NCBI GenBank assembly: GCA_015295835.1
Contig: DVEG01000003.1
Location: 62,001 to 126,000, forward strand
Direction of reading: 5' to 3'
Length of the DNA: 64,000 bases
DNA from: Oscillatoriaceae cyanobacterium M7585_C2015_266
GTDB taxonomy: Bacteria > Cyanobacteriota > Cyanobacteriia > Cyanobacteriales > Oscillatoriaceae
The position numbers and the translations under genes are program-made. Each line of letters opens with the position of its first letter. The stretch's first letter is position 1. Below are positions 55,944 through 64,000 of the stretch, piece after piece. The notes beneath the pieces are model-generated. The model saw only the letters and a program-made list of their open reading frames with translations, made no database searches and had not been told where the DNA came from.

Positions 55944-56495
55944 ATGAGTATTGAAAAGATTGTCGAACAGGCATTGCAGGATGGTTATCTAACGCCAGCT
56001 ATGGAAGCCGAGGTAGGACGTATTTGCAATACGGCTTCTGAATTGTCTATCGAAGAATATATGGCCCTTGATCGCCTGATGGGGGCGCTATTAACCGGCG
56101 AAGTCGTAGTCTTGCCGCGCAAGCAGTTTATTAATGTTATGGAAGAATTGGTACTTTCTGAGGCGATCGCTAGGGTAGCAGAAATAGAAGCCACTAGCGA
56201 CAAAACCCTTGATGTCGGAGATATCGCCGCTTACGCCCTTAACCGCCTCCCGCCCCTATATGCCACCACCGAAGAAGGTGCCAACTATCAACGAGCGCGC
56301 GCTAAAGAACAACTCCAGGATTTAATTACTCAGCAAGTAAATAACGCGATCGCCCGCTATCTTGATCGTCCCGATTTCTACCCCGAACGCCAAGCCCTCG
56401 GCAAATCCTCTGGCAACGAACTTCTCTCCCAAGTCAGTAGCCTCCTGCAAACTTACGCCGGTCAATTTGAACAAAAACCCAAAAACCTTCGCTGA
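55944..56495 (+). CDS. ComFB family protein
   Basis: A 183-residue protein with the ComFB core (about 60-130): INVMEELVLSEAIARVAEIE, then VGDIAAYALNRLPPLYATTEEGANYQR. The family is named after a Bacillus competence gene and has recently been described in cyanobacteria as a cyclic-dinucleotide receptor linked to motility and competence. The N-terminal 50 residues (MSIEKIVEQALQDGYLTPAM, SIEEYMALDRLMGALLTG) are a common cyanobacterial extension. It stands alone upstream of ilvC. Confidence 0.9.
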   Translation: MSIEKIVEQALQDGYLTPAMEAEVGRICNTASELSIEEYMALDRLMGALLTGEVVVLPRKQFINVMEELVLSEAIARVAEIEATSDKTLDVGDIAAYALNRLPPLYATTEEGANYQRARAKEQLQDLITQQVNNAIARYLDRPDFYPERQALGKSSGNELLSQVSSLLQTYAGQFEQKPKNLR

Positions 56496-56590
56496 AATTA
56501 ACCCCTCAACTCTAACTTAATTAAAATTAAAATATTTTAATTTAAGCTCTCTAAACCAAAGAGGTTGCTTTTGTATTTCTTAGCAGCTAA

Positions 56591-57637
<1,047 letters not shown>

Positions 57638-57713
57638 AAATAACTACAAATTGGGCATTAGGGAAAAAGTAATTCACCCTGTCAGAACGCCCTATGCCCT
57701 ATACTCCAGGAGC

Positions 57714-57950
57714 TCACTTTTTAGCTGGTTGGGGTTTTTCTTGTTGCTCGATCGCCTCTTTCGTTCTATCACTTGGATTTTTGGGTTTCCAGTTGGGAAT
57801 TAAACTAACTACAAATTTTGTCAGAGAAGTGCGGGTGTTGAGGCTGTTTGTTTTCATCGGTTCGGGAAGAACGCGATCGCCAATCCCAACAAACAGCCCG
57901 AATAGAACTAAGAAAACTATAGAAAGTGTCTTTAATGTACGAAGACTCAT
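57714..57950 (-). CDS. small membrane-anchored hypothetical protein
   Basis: A 78-residue protein starting at ATG 57950 (an upstream GTG adds three residues). One N-terminal hydrophobic segment (LSIVFLVLFGLFVGIG) is followed by VVSLIPNWKPKNP and a charged Lys/Glu/Gln tail. The pattern suggests a single-pass membrane protein with a soluble tail. No family is recognised. It lies between the convergent ilvC and the divergent EndoU gene. Confidence 0.6.
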   Translation of the reverse strand: MSLRTLKTLSIVFLVLFGLFVGIGDRVLPEPMKTNSLNTRTSLTKFVVSLIPNWKPKNPSDRTKEAIEQQEKPQPAKK

Positions 57951-57999
57951 ATCTGACACCTGGATTGACCTTGCTACCCAGTTTTAGTATAGCCTATCT

Positions 58000-58872
58000 A
58001 TGAAGGATTATCGGAAAAACCAGCCTTTCCGGTGGACAGTTTACAAACTAATTATCCTCTTTCTGTCTCTAAATATCATTTCCAGCACCAGCCTGAACGC
58101 AATAGAGCAGAAAACTACATTTCCTCCTATAAAAGCAACCCAAAAAACCAATACCCCTTTACTGCCTTTTTTTGACACTGATAACAATCCAGTCACCATC
58201 CGTATTCCTGCCAATCAGAAAGTAGATATGACACCGCCGCCGCCCACATTAAATGCCTTTGATCGCGCCGTCCTAAAAACCTGTGGGCCATTTGGCGGCC
58301 GCGTCAACTCCGAAAGTTTCAAACAGCTTTTTGCCCTACATCCTGATATCTTGCGTCAAATCAAACAAGCTGTCGGCGGAAGCCTATATCCAAATCGTAA
58401 TAGCGACAGCGACTTTCTCGAAGATTTAACAGCTATCTGGTTCAACCGCCGAGGCTTTGAACATATTTTTTGCGGAAAAATATCTGGAGAAAACAAAATT
58501 AGCGGTTTGCATTTTGCTGCCAGATATATACAATTACAAAACGAAGGAATAGGCGGACGCATACCTAATAATTCTAAACGAGAAGAAGCTATTCCCGGTG
58601 TAGTTTATACTGTTGGCGTAGAAATCAAAAAAGATAATATTTCTGTACGAGATAGTCACAAAAGCTACCCCTATGTCAGCAATGCTGCTGAAATTATTAT
58701 CGATGCAACTAAAGCTTTTAAAGCTCAAAAAAATACTGAAGGTGCCTGCATTTATAATGTTTTAGATAAAGACACTGGAAAATCATACCCAGCTATTTTT
58801 GTAAAAGATAGCAGCGGTATTATAACATTCTATCCTGATGTAACACCCAAAGGCTACCCTTGTAAGAATTAG
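58000..58872 (+). CDS. secreted EndoU-type RNase
   Basis: A 290-residue protein with an N-terminal signal (LIILFLSLNIISSTSLNA). The C-terminal half (about 140-285) matches bacterial EndoU nucleases: RRGFEHIFCGKI with H155, ISGLHFAARYIQLQ with H171, then GVVYTVGVEI and KSYPAIFVKD. The EndoU fold cleaves RNA after uridine and is used as a toxin by contact-dependent inhibition and polymorphic systems. No immunity gene is obvious; the divergent membrane protein at 57.7 kb is adjacent but has no sign of being one. It could also be a housekeeping exported nuclease. Confidence 0.8.
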   Translation: MKDYRKNQPFRWTVYKLIILFLSLNIISSTSLNAIEQKTTFPPIKATQKTNTPLLPFFDTDNNPVTIRIPANQKVDMTPPPPTLNAFDRAVLKTCGPFGGRVNSESFKQLFALHPDILRQIKQAVGGSLYPNRNSDSDFLEDLTAIWFNRRGFEHIFCGKISGENKISGLHFAARYIQLQNEGIGGRIPNNSKREEAIPGVVYTVGVEIKKDNISVRDSHKSYPYVSNAAEIIIDATKAFKAQKNTEGACIYNVLDKDTGKSYPAIFVKDSSGIITFYPDVTPKGYPCKN

Positions 58873-58883
58873 CCCTGGGGAAG

Positions 58884-58909
58884 CGATTTTTAAAAGAATC
58901 GGGTTTTTT
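58884..58909 (+). terminator. terminator after the EndoU gene
   Basis: CGATT (58884-58888) pairs with AATCG (58897-58901), with additional T-A pairs inside, followed by GG and six T. It ends the EndoU transcript between convergent genes. Confidence 0.65.
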
Positions 58910-58926
58910 AATATAGATAGAAAAAA

Positions 58927-60333
58927 TTAGATAGCAAAAGCTGGACGTTTTCCACTCCAGGGTTTTGCCGCTTCAATCTGCGCCGCAAGAGAAAGGAGAG
59001 TAGCTTCTGCTGCCGGTTTGCCAACCAGTTGAATTCCTACCGGTAAACCGTTGCTATCAATTCCCCCAGGAAGAGCAATCGATGGCTGCCCGCTGGCATT
59101 AAATGGCGGAGAGGGAGCAATCCAATTAATTATTTTTGACATTATTTCTTCAGGGCTTAAAGAAGCCCATTCGCCGACACGGATAGTAGGGTGCATGTAA
59201 ACAGGTAGCACTAGCACGTCGAAATTGTCAAAAAATGCGACAATTTCTCTAGCGATCGCCTGCATTTTATAAACAGCACGCAGGTAATCACCAGCCGAAC
59301 CCGTTGTTTCTAAAAGCCAGCGGGTAAATTTTTCTAACAAAGGGGCAGGTATACCAGACGCCCCCACCCCTGCTTGCCAAACGACTTTAAAAGGCTCAAT
59401 TAGAGCCGTGAAATCTAGGCAAGTCGGTTCAATCAAATGACCCATATTTTCTAGCAGCTTCACCGTATCTAAAACTGCTTGTTGACAAACAGGTGCAGCG
59501 TCACCAATTGGCGAAATATTGATTGCAAAAGCAATGCGCAACTTGCCTGGATTTTGGCAAGTAGCCTCTAAAAATGAAATATCCGGCTCGGGCAACCAGT
59601 AGGGATCGCCTGTAACATAGCCATTGAGAACATCTAGCAAAGCAGCGGCGTCAGCCACGGTGCGAGTAAGTGGGCCACTGGTAACGATTCCGCTTTGAAA
59701 ATCCCCCACTGGCGCGTTAGATATTCGCCCCCGAGAAGGCTTTAGCCCCACGATTCCACAACAAGAAGCAGGACCTCGAATTGAACCGCCGCCATCCGAG
59801 CCCTGAGCAACTGGGCATAATCCCGCTGCTACAGCAGCTGCTGCACCACCGCTGGAACCGCCGGGGGTATAATCGAGATTCCAGGGATTGCGGGCAGGCG
59901 GGAAGCCTTCGGGTTCGGTATAGGGAAGCGCACCCACTTGAGATGTTGCTGTTTTGCCGAGAATGACAAAACCGGCGTGTTTGAGCCGCATGGCGCTGGC
60001 GTCGTCGTGACTAGCGATTTGATCACGTAGTGCTGCTACGCCGTAGCTGCAGGGGAGAGAGGCAACGGGGTTGAGATCTTTGATTGCTATCGGTACGCCG
60101 AAGAAGGGAGGTAAACTGGCGGGCTCGCTGGTGGCGGCGAGTTGCTCGGTTTTGCAGCGGGCATCAGCGAGCGCGCTTTCAGCAGCAACGTGAAAATAGC
60201 TGCCCAGTTGAGGATCTAATCGCTGGATGCGTTCTAGGTAAAGTTCGACTAATTCTAGGGGGGAGATTTGTTTGCGGCGAATTAGTTGAGCTTGTTCTAA
60301 TGCTGGTGTAAAGGCTAAGTCTGTTGGATTCAT
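58927..60333 (-). CDS. amidase-signature enzyme
   Basis: A 468-residue amidase. The Ser-cisSer-Lys triad is visible: the Lys in VPIAIKDLNPV, and the serines in GGSSGGAAAAVAAG and GSDGGGSIRGPASCCGIVGLKPSRGRIS. The C-terminal VGIQLVGKPAAEATLLSLA is typical. It is not clearly GatA, since gatB/gatC are absent and the GatA-specific pattern is weak. The substrate is unknown; candidates are small amides or nitrile-derived compounds. Confidence 0.9.
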   Translation of the reverse strand: MNPTDLAFTPALEQAQLIRRKQISPLELVELYLERIQRLDPQLGSYFHVAAESALADARCKTEQLAATSEPASLPPFFGVPIAIKDLNPVASLPCSYGVAALRDQIASHDDASAMRLKHAGFVILGKTATSQVGALPYTEPEGFPPARNPWNLDYTPGGSSGGAAAAVAAGLCPVAQGSDGGGSIRGPASCCGIVGLKPSRGRISNAPVGDFQSGIVTSGPLTRTVADAAALLDVLNGYVTGDPYWLPEPDISFLEATCQNPGKLRIAFAINISPIGDAAPVCQQAVLDTVKLLENMGHLIEPTCLDFTALIEPFKVVWQAGVGASGIPAPLLEKFTRWLLETTGSAGDYLRAVYKMQAIAREIVAFFDNFDVLVLPVYMHPTIRVGEWASLSPEEIMSKIINWIAPSPPFNASGQPSIALPGGIDSNGLPVGIQLVGKPAAEATLLSLAAQIEAAKPWSGKRPAFAI

Positions 60334-60481
60334 GTTTGAGGAAAATGCGATCGCTTTTTTTTATTGAAACTTTTGTGTAATTATGCCGATTGTTATTTCT
60401 TCCTTTAAATTTCAGGAGCAGGAAGCGACATGGCTATGCCCTCCCCCTGTTTTCCTGAATTTCCTGAAATTAATAAAGCTG

Positions 60482-61312
60482 CTAAACTTTCGAGCGATCG
60501 GTCAAAATTTCATAACCGGTTTCCGTCACCAACACCGTATGCTCAAACTGCGCCGAGAGCGAATTATCCACCGTCACTGCTGTCCACTTGTCAGCCAGTG
60601 TGCGTGTGCGTTTAGAACCGGCATTGACTATCGGCTCGATCGCTATTGTCATGCCGGCGCGGAGTTTGACATTGGGTAGTTCACGGGTACGGAAATTGAA
60701 TACTGAGGGTTCTTCGTGCAGATTACGCCCTACGCCGTGCCCTGTGAAGTCTTCGACTACTACAAAACCATTGGCTTCCACGTGATCTTGAATCGCACCG
60801 GCAATATCGAGCAGGTAATTCCCTGCTTTTACTTGTTCAATGCCTTTGTATAGGGCTTCTTCTGCCACGCGAATTAATTTTGCTGCCTCTTTTGTTACCT
60901 CGCCGATGCCTATGGTGATGCAGGAGTCGCCGTGAAAACCTTCGTAATAGGCTCCTGTGTCTACTTTTAAGACATCCCCTGTCTTAATCACTTTTTTGCG
61001 ACTGGGTATGCCGTGTACGACTTCATTATTAATGCAGGCGCAGATAGAGGCGGGAAATCCGTGATAGCCTTTAAAGCTGGGAGTTGCTCCCATTTCGCGG
61101 ATGCGCTTTTCAGCGTAAGCATCCAAGTCTGCGGTAGTCATTCCCGGCTCAACTATTTGGGAAATTTCTTTGAGTACTGTTGCGACAATTTTTGCCGCCT
61201 GCCGCATGATTTCTATTTCCCGCTGTGATTTGATCTCTATGCCACGACGCTCCTGCTTTTTGACGCGAGGAGGCTGGGGCGCTTTGGTAAGGAGATTGCC
61301 GAGAATGTTCAT
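60482..61312 (-). CDS. map: methionine aminopeptidase, type I
   Basis: A 276-residue enzyme removing the initiator Met. The metal ligands are the two Asp of [18 protein letters not shown], the His of [13 protein letters not shown], and the two Glu in IAIEPIV and FEHTVLV. A 25-residue basic N-terminus ([17 protein letters not shown]) precedes the catalytic core; such short extensions with SH3-binding-like prolines occur in other cyanobacterial Map proteins. No regulatory element was seen. Confidence 0.96.
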   Translation of the reverse strand: MNILGNLLTKAPQPPRVKKQERRGIEIKSQREIEIMRQAAKIVATVLKEISQIVEPGMTTADLDAYAEKRIREMGATPSFKGYHGFPASICACINNEVVHGIPSRKKVIKTGDVLKVDTGAYYEGFHGDSCITIGIGEVTKEAAKLIRVAEEALYKGIEQVKAGNYLLDIAGAIQDHVEANGFVVVEDFTGHGVGRNLHEEPSVFNFRTRELPNVKLRAGMTIAIEPIVNAGSKRTRTLADKWTAVTVDNSLSAQFEHTVLVTETGYEILTDRSKV

Positions 61313-62048
61313 TTTATGAATGCCTGTATAAGTGGTTTGCTTGGTTGGTTTCTCAACTGGACTCAGCAGTTATCGCTAGTCCGACGATTTATATTTTAGC
61401 TGCTGTGTATTTTTCCTTTTTTTAATTAAGTTAACAGATTTTGGTGATCTTGTGCCGACGGTTGTATAATGCTTGTTTTTTGTTTTATATTGCATTGTTT
61501 TGACTACTACAGGCAGGCGTAAAGGTATTTTTTTTAATCTTTTATAAATAAATAAAATTTTGCTTTTTTAACGTAAAAATCTCTACCACATAAGGCTTTT
61601 TCAATAAGCGCGCTGTTTACTAATTAGCGAATATAAAAATGTAAAATCAAGTTTATATTTGTAATAACGATTTAAAATGCTTAAAAATATGCCAGCCGAT
61701 AGGTTTTGTTGGTTCTAATTTACTGAAAATGATTTTCTCCCCCATTTCGGCTGTGGATTGTGCCAAAATAAGGCCCGGGCGGGCGATCGCTCGTTTCGTT
61801 ACCTTAACATAGATACCAACAATCGAACTGTCGAGCGCTTATTGATAGCAAATATCTTGTCTAGCGTTCGCTTTTACTTTCAACCGCTGAGATTGGCCCA
61901 TAATTGGGCAATATTGGCATCGACATTGCGATCGCTTCTATCAAGGGCCGATAATTGGCTAAATAGCAGCAAAAAACGAGCAAAAAAATTCAAAAAACCT
62001 CTTGCATTTCAGAACATTTGTGCTAGTATGTATAGTTGTAGGTTAAAT
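61313..62048. other. long intergenic region upstream of tRNA-Tyr
   Basis: About 740 bases, AT-rich, between map and tRNA-Tyr. Two HIP1 octamers are visible (near 61782 and 61929). A 113-codon frame runs into the tRNA and is not credible. The only functional signal is the tRNA promoter near 62002. Confidence 0.45.
62002..62029 (+). promoter_or_regulatory. putative promoter of tRNA-Tyr
   Basis: TTGCAT (62002-62007) and TAGTAT (62024-62029), 16 bases apart, resemble sigma-70-type -35 and -10 boxes. The predicted start is 10-15 bases before the tRNA. Confidence 0.5.
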
Positions 62049-62133
62049 GGGTCGGTGCCCGAGTGGTTAATGGGGGCGGACTGTAAATCCGCTGGCTAAG
62101 CCTACGCTAGTTCGAATCTAGCCCGGCCCACCA
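62049..62133 (+). tRNA. tRNA-Tyr (anticodon GTA)
   Basis: An 85-base tRNA with a long variable arm, as in bacterial tRNA-Tyr. The acceptor stem GGGTCGG pairs with CCGGCCC (one T-G pair), CCA is encoded at 62131-62133, and the T loop is GTTCGAATC. The anticodon GTA lies in CTGTAAA. Confidence 0.97.
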
Positions 62134-62456
62134 TTGGAGGAGCCAAATCAAAGTGTTGCAGAGGCAACCCTAGCAGCTTACTCTAATGAGTATTGAATCG
62201 ATAGATCAATACTTTGAGCCTACAAAAAAATTAAGGTTATCCTATTTTTAGTAGTTTCCTGATATAATCAGCTTACAACCAACAAGCGGTGAAAGACCCG
62301 CACAGTGAGCCAAAAAATAGCATCGATGCTGACCAAGTGTTAGCGTTAACAAAAGAGGCATCTTGGCAGTGCCCTTACCGGTTTCGTTAGAAATCGCGTA
62401 AAAATCCCCCTAGTTAAGCAGGAGGGAGTGCCAATAAAAGTGAGAAAAGATAACAT
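62134..62456 (+). other. inter-tRNA spacer with a promoter-like box and possible small RNA
   Basis: About 320 bases between tRNA-Tyr and tRNA-Thr. A perfect TATAAT lies near 62265-62270 inside CCTGATATAATCAGC. The following 170 bases are GC-richer than the surroundings, with short complementary segments. It may be only the leader of tRNA-Thr. No known RNA family was recognised. Confidence 0.35.
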
Positions 62457-62528
62457 GCCCGTGTAGCTCAGTGGTAGAGCACACCCTTGGTAAGGGTGAG
62501 GTCTCGAGTTCAATCCTCGTCACGGGCT
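62457..62528 (+). tRNA. tRNA-Thr (anticodon GGT)
   Basis: A 72-base tRNA. The acceptor GCCCGTG pairs with CACGGGC, the D arm is GCTCAGTGGTAGAGC, the anticodon stem-loop is ACCCTTGGTAAGGGT, and the T arm contains GTTCAATC. CCA is not encoded. Confidence 0.97.
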
Positions 62529-62560
62529 TTTGATTTTTTTTTTGAAGACTTAGGAAAAAC

Positions 62561-62591
62561 AAAAAGACGACACGGAGGATTACCCGTGTCG
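62561..62591 (-). terminator. terminator for the minus-strand tRNA-Arg
   Basis: On the minus strand, CGACACGG and CCGTGTCG (62584-62591 and 62568-62575) form a perfect 8-bp stem, followed by a T-rich run. It lies 24 bases beyond the 3' end of tRNA-Arg. Confidence 0.85.
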
Positions 62592-62614
62592 GGGTTGGGT
62601 TGAAGTTAGCTAAG

Positions 62615-62689
62615 CCCCCCAGGTAGGACTCGAACCTACGACTCTCGGTTTAGAAAACCGATGCTCTAATCCGGCTGAGCTACTGGAGG
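62615..62689 (-). tRNA. tRNA-Arg (anticodon TCT)
   Basis: A 75-base tRNA on the minus strand. The acceptor CCTCCAG pairs with CTGGGGG (one T-G pair). The anticodon loop in GGTTTTCTAAACC gives TCT, and the T arm holds GTTCGAGTC. CCA is not encoded. Confidence 0.97.
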
Positions 62690-63155
62690 AAAAGATAACG
62701 CGTCAGCGACTGAATGAGCGCGGGTTGCGCTTGACCCACAGGACATCAGTTTTGATTCAGACTACTGATGTATTATAGCTAAATTTTAACATAAGTGCGC
62801 AGACTGAAGCAAGAGATAAGGCCTAAATTTATTTTTTTTCTCCTGCGTGCAAGTGATTTCAGGATAAGGGTACACTAAAAATCAGATAATTGGGAATAAA
62901 CTAAAAGAGGAAGCTGAGTTTTAGTTTCCGATTTACTTGACATTACTTGACTAAATTGTCGAGTTTTGCTGGGAGCAAGAGGCCAAAGTCAGGAGTTTTT
63001 ACCGGAAATCCGGATAAGGATAGCTTTGCCTTAAGAGTCGGATAAACTACGATATACGCTTCGGTTCTGGGGGTGAGAAGGGGTTAGTTACTTTCTAACC
63101 GACAAAAGTTGAATATAACAATTGCATAGAGATATGTATAACTCTTAAGGGAATA
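62690..63155. other. intergenic region, no gene seen
   Basis: About 465 bases upstream of tRNA-Arg. It should hold the tRNA-Arg promoter. A small hairpin (GGTTAG 63082-63087 with CTAACC 63095-63100) is the only structure noted. No frame looks coding. Confidence 0.35.
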
Positions 63156-63374
63156 TTATACCTCAAATATAGTCATATCTCTTAGAATATCCTCAGTGGT
63201 TCTTAGGAGGTAATAAAGAGTGGAGTAAAATTGAATTTCCTGAGTGGGTAAAGAAACTCCCCGGCCACCCAACCGCAGATGCGGGGGCGTATCCAGTGCT
63301 TGGTTAACGATATGCATAACAAGGTAGCCTGTTTCTTGGTGAAATAACCAAACGACGGTAGGCAGCGATCGCAT
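63156..63374 (-). CDS. possible small hypothetical protein
   Basis: A 72-residue frame from ATG 63374 (inside a HIP1 octamer). The C-terminal part (ALDTPPHLRLGGRGVSLPTQ, EIQFYSTLYYLLRTTEDILRDM) looks like real protein. The frame extends further upstream, but that part is antisense to a transposase remnant and is unlikely to be translated. It may be a fragment of an older gene cut by the insertion element. No family is recognised. Confidence 0.35.
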   Translation of the reverse strand: MRSLPTVVWLFHQETGYLVMHIVNQALDTPPHLRLGGRGVSLPTQEIQFYSTLYYLLRTTEDILRDMTIFEV

Positions 63375-63407
63375 ATATTGATTATGGCGCAGCGCACCTA
63401 CAACCAA

Positions 63408-63602
63408 CAAATGACGCAACGGCAAAATGTCTTGGTGGTAAGGTGTAATAAAGCCTATATTTCTAAAACTTGTCCAGTTTGTGGGCGGGTACACCAAAAC
63501 TTAGGAGGGGCTAAAGTTTGCAAATGCTCCTGCAGCACTCTGCGCACCCAGAGATTCTCACAGCGCTCGAAATATTTTGTTTCGAGCTAAAGCTGGCAAC
63601 AG
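63408..63602 (+). pseudogene. TnpB (IS200/IS605-type) C-terminal remnant
   Basis: The frame contains the TnpB zinc-finger region: AYISKTCPVCGRVHQNLGGAKVCKC. In intact members a second Cys pair and RDxNGARNI follow. Here the frame shifts after KCSC, and the neighbouring frame continues with APRDSHSARNILFRAKAGNS, the usual end of the family. The RuvC-like N-terminal domain is absent, so this is a dead fragment of an insertion element. Confidence 0.8.
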
Positions 63603-63606
63603 CCAG

Positions 63607-63626
63607 GACCATCTGTGAGGATGGTC
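63607..63626. repeat. hairpin at the end of the TnpB remnant
   Basis: GACCATC (63607-63613) and GATGGTC (63620-63626) form a perfect 7-bp stem with a TGTGAG loop directly after the TnpB frame. IS200/IS605 elements carry subterminal hairpins at their right ends, so this is probably the old element end. A terminator is an alternative. Confidence 0.55.
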
Positions 63627-63703
63627 TTGCTATACTTTCGTCAGATTTAGTCAGTAATGACTAGATTTGATGAGGTTAAATGTTGCACATAAATGGCATT
63701 GTC

Positions 63704-64000
63704 ATGTTTATTCTTAAACGGCAGGATGTTGAGATTTCAAGCATTCAACACCCCAAAACTGGCCAGCAAGTTCCAATTCTTAATTACCAGGGACAGACCT
63801 TTCGCTTAATCAGCGTATTCAGCGCCAAGCAAGAAGAAGAAGCAAAAGCCTTCTGGCGGGATCTGACTGACAACCGTGGAAAAGCTTGCGTGTTGCTAGA
63901 AGAGCCAGATCGATACAGTGTCTGGGGTAAAATCCGAATCGAGCAGATTAGTGAGGAACCCCAAGGGGGCGGTGTTGCAGCGGCTCCTTTTTATACCCAA
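63704..64000 (+). CDS. conserved-looking hypothetical protein, N-terminal part
   Basis: The frame runs off the window end with 99 codons visible. The ATG at 63704 (MFILKRQDVEISS) is preferred; an in-frame ATG at 63680 would add eight residues. It reads as soluble protein with PKTGQQVPILNYQGQTFRLI, AKQEEEAKAFWRDLTDNRGKA, and VLLEEPDRYSVWGKIRIEQI. I recall similar cyanobacterial proteins of unknown function, but no domain name is certain. Confidence 0.7.
   Translation, partial: MFILKRQDVEISSIQHPKTGQQVPILNYQGQTFRLISVFSAKQEEEAKAFWRDLTDNRGKACVLLEEPDRYSVWGKIRIEQISEEPQGGGVAAAPFYTQ

Noticed and set aside
61758-62099. 113-codon frame on the plus strand
   Set aside because: It runs into tRNA-Tyr, its composition is not protein-like, and there is no ribosome-binding site.
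63375-63497. Upstream extension of the minus-strand frame ending at 63156
   Set aside because: It is antisense to the TnpB zinc-finger region, which explains its openness.

Overview
The window is cyanobacterial chromosome. The octamer GCGATCGC (HIP1) recurs throughout, and many genes are cyanobacterial hallmarks: a DASH cryptochrome, a DUF1816 protein, a cyanobacterial-type Hfq, a ThiE with the cyanobacterial N-terminal extension, DUF3352, DUF1517 and DUF1565 proteins, ComFB, and a zinc-ribbon Ser/Thr kinase. Gene style and the number of sensory genes suggest a filamentous, Oscillatoriales-like strain, but no rRNA is present to confirm this. There is no prophage, CRISPR array or intact insertion sequence.

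Layout. 1-8.1 kb: end of a VOC protein, cry-DASH with a methyltransferase, acnB flanked by two decayed Uma2 genes, and proA. 8.2-14 kb: a PilB-like ATPase fused to GrpE, a short PilQ-like AMIN/N0/N1 protein without the secretin barrel, and a zinc-ribbon Ser/Thr kinase. 14.3-18.4 kb: a membrane protein joining a recombinase-type SAM-like domain to a lambda-R-type lysozyme (GH104), a secreted hypothetical protein, and a dipeptide epimerase/DUF1611 pair matching the DgcA/DgcN D-glutamate pathway. 18.6-20.7 kb: queA and rpmF. 20.7-30.4 kb: a minus-strand signalling block with two large sensor kinases, a CheY-like regulator and a REC-wHTH-Hpt-REC-REC-GGDEF protein. 31-39.9 kb: DUF3352, a nucleotidyltransferase/phosphomannomutase-like fusion, cobK, YciI, a membrane protein and SpoIID/LytB. 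40.2-44.7 kb: the polyamine transporter potADBC. 44.8-54.4 kb: DUF1517, thiS-thiE, a beta-helix protein, a PD-(D/E)XK-like protein, dapF, hfq and a Kef-type antiporter. 54.8-61.3 kb: M23 peptidase, ComFB, ilvC, a secreted EndoU nuclease, an amidase and map. 61.3-64 kb: three tRNAs (Tyr, Thr, Arg), a TnpB remnant and the start of one more gene.

How genes work together. potADBC is a complete ABC importer. thiS and thiE both serve thiamine synthesis. The histidine kinase at 24.1 kb overlaps its response regulator by four bases, so they are probably a cognate pair. The epimerase and DUF1611 genes are five bases apart and probably catalyse consecutive steps. The pilus-related ATPase, the PilQ-like protein and the kinase are neighbours but not one operon.

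The most unusual items are the recombinase-domain/lysozyme chimera, the PilB-GrpE fusion with altered Walker B and His-box residues, the D-glutamate gene pair, a Uma2 gene broken at a run of ten G, and a strongly over-represented second octamer, GCGCTCGC.
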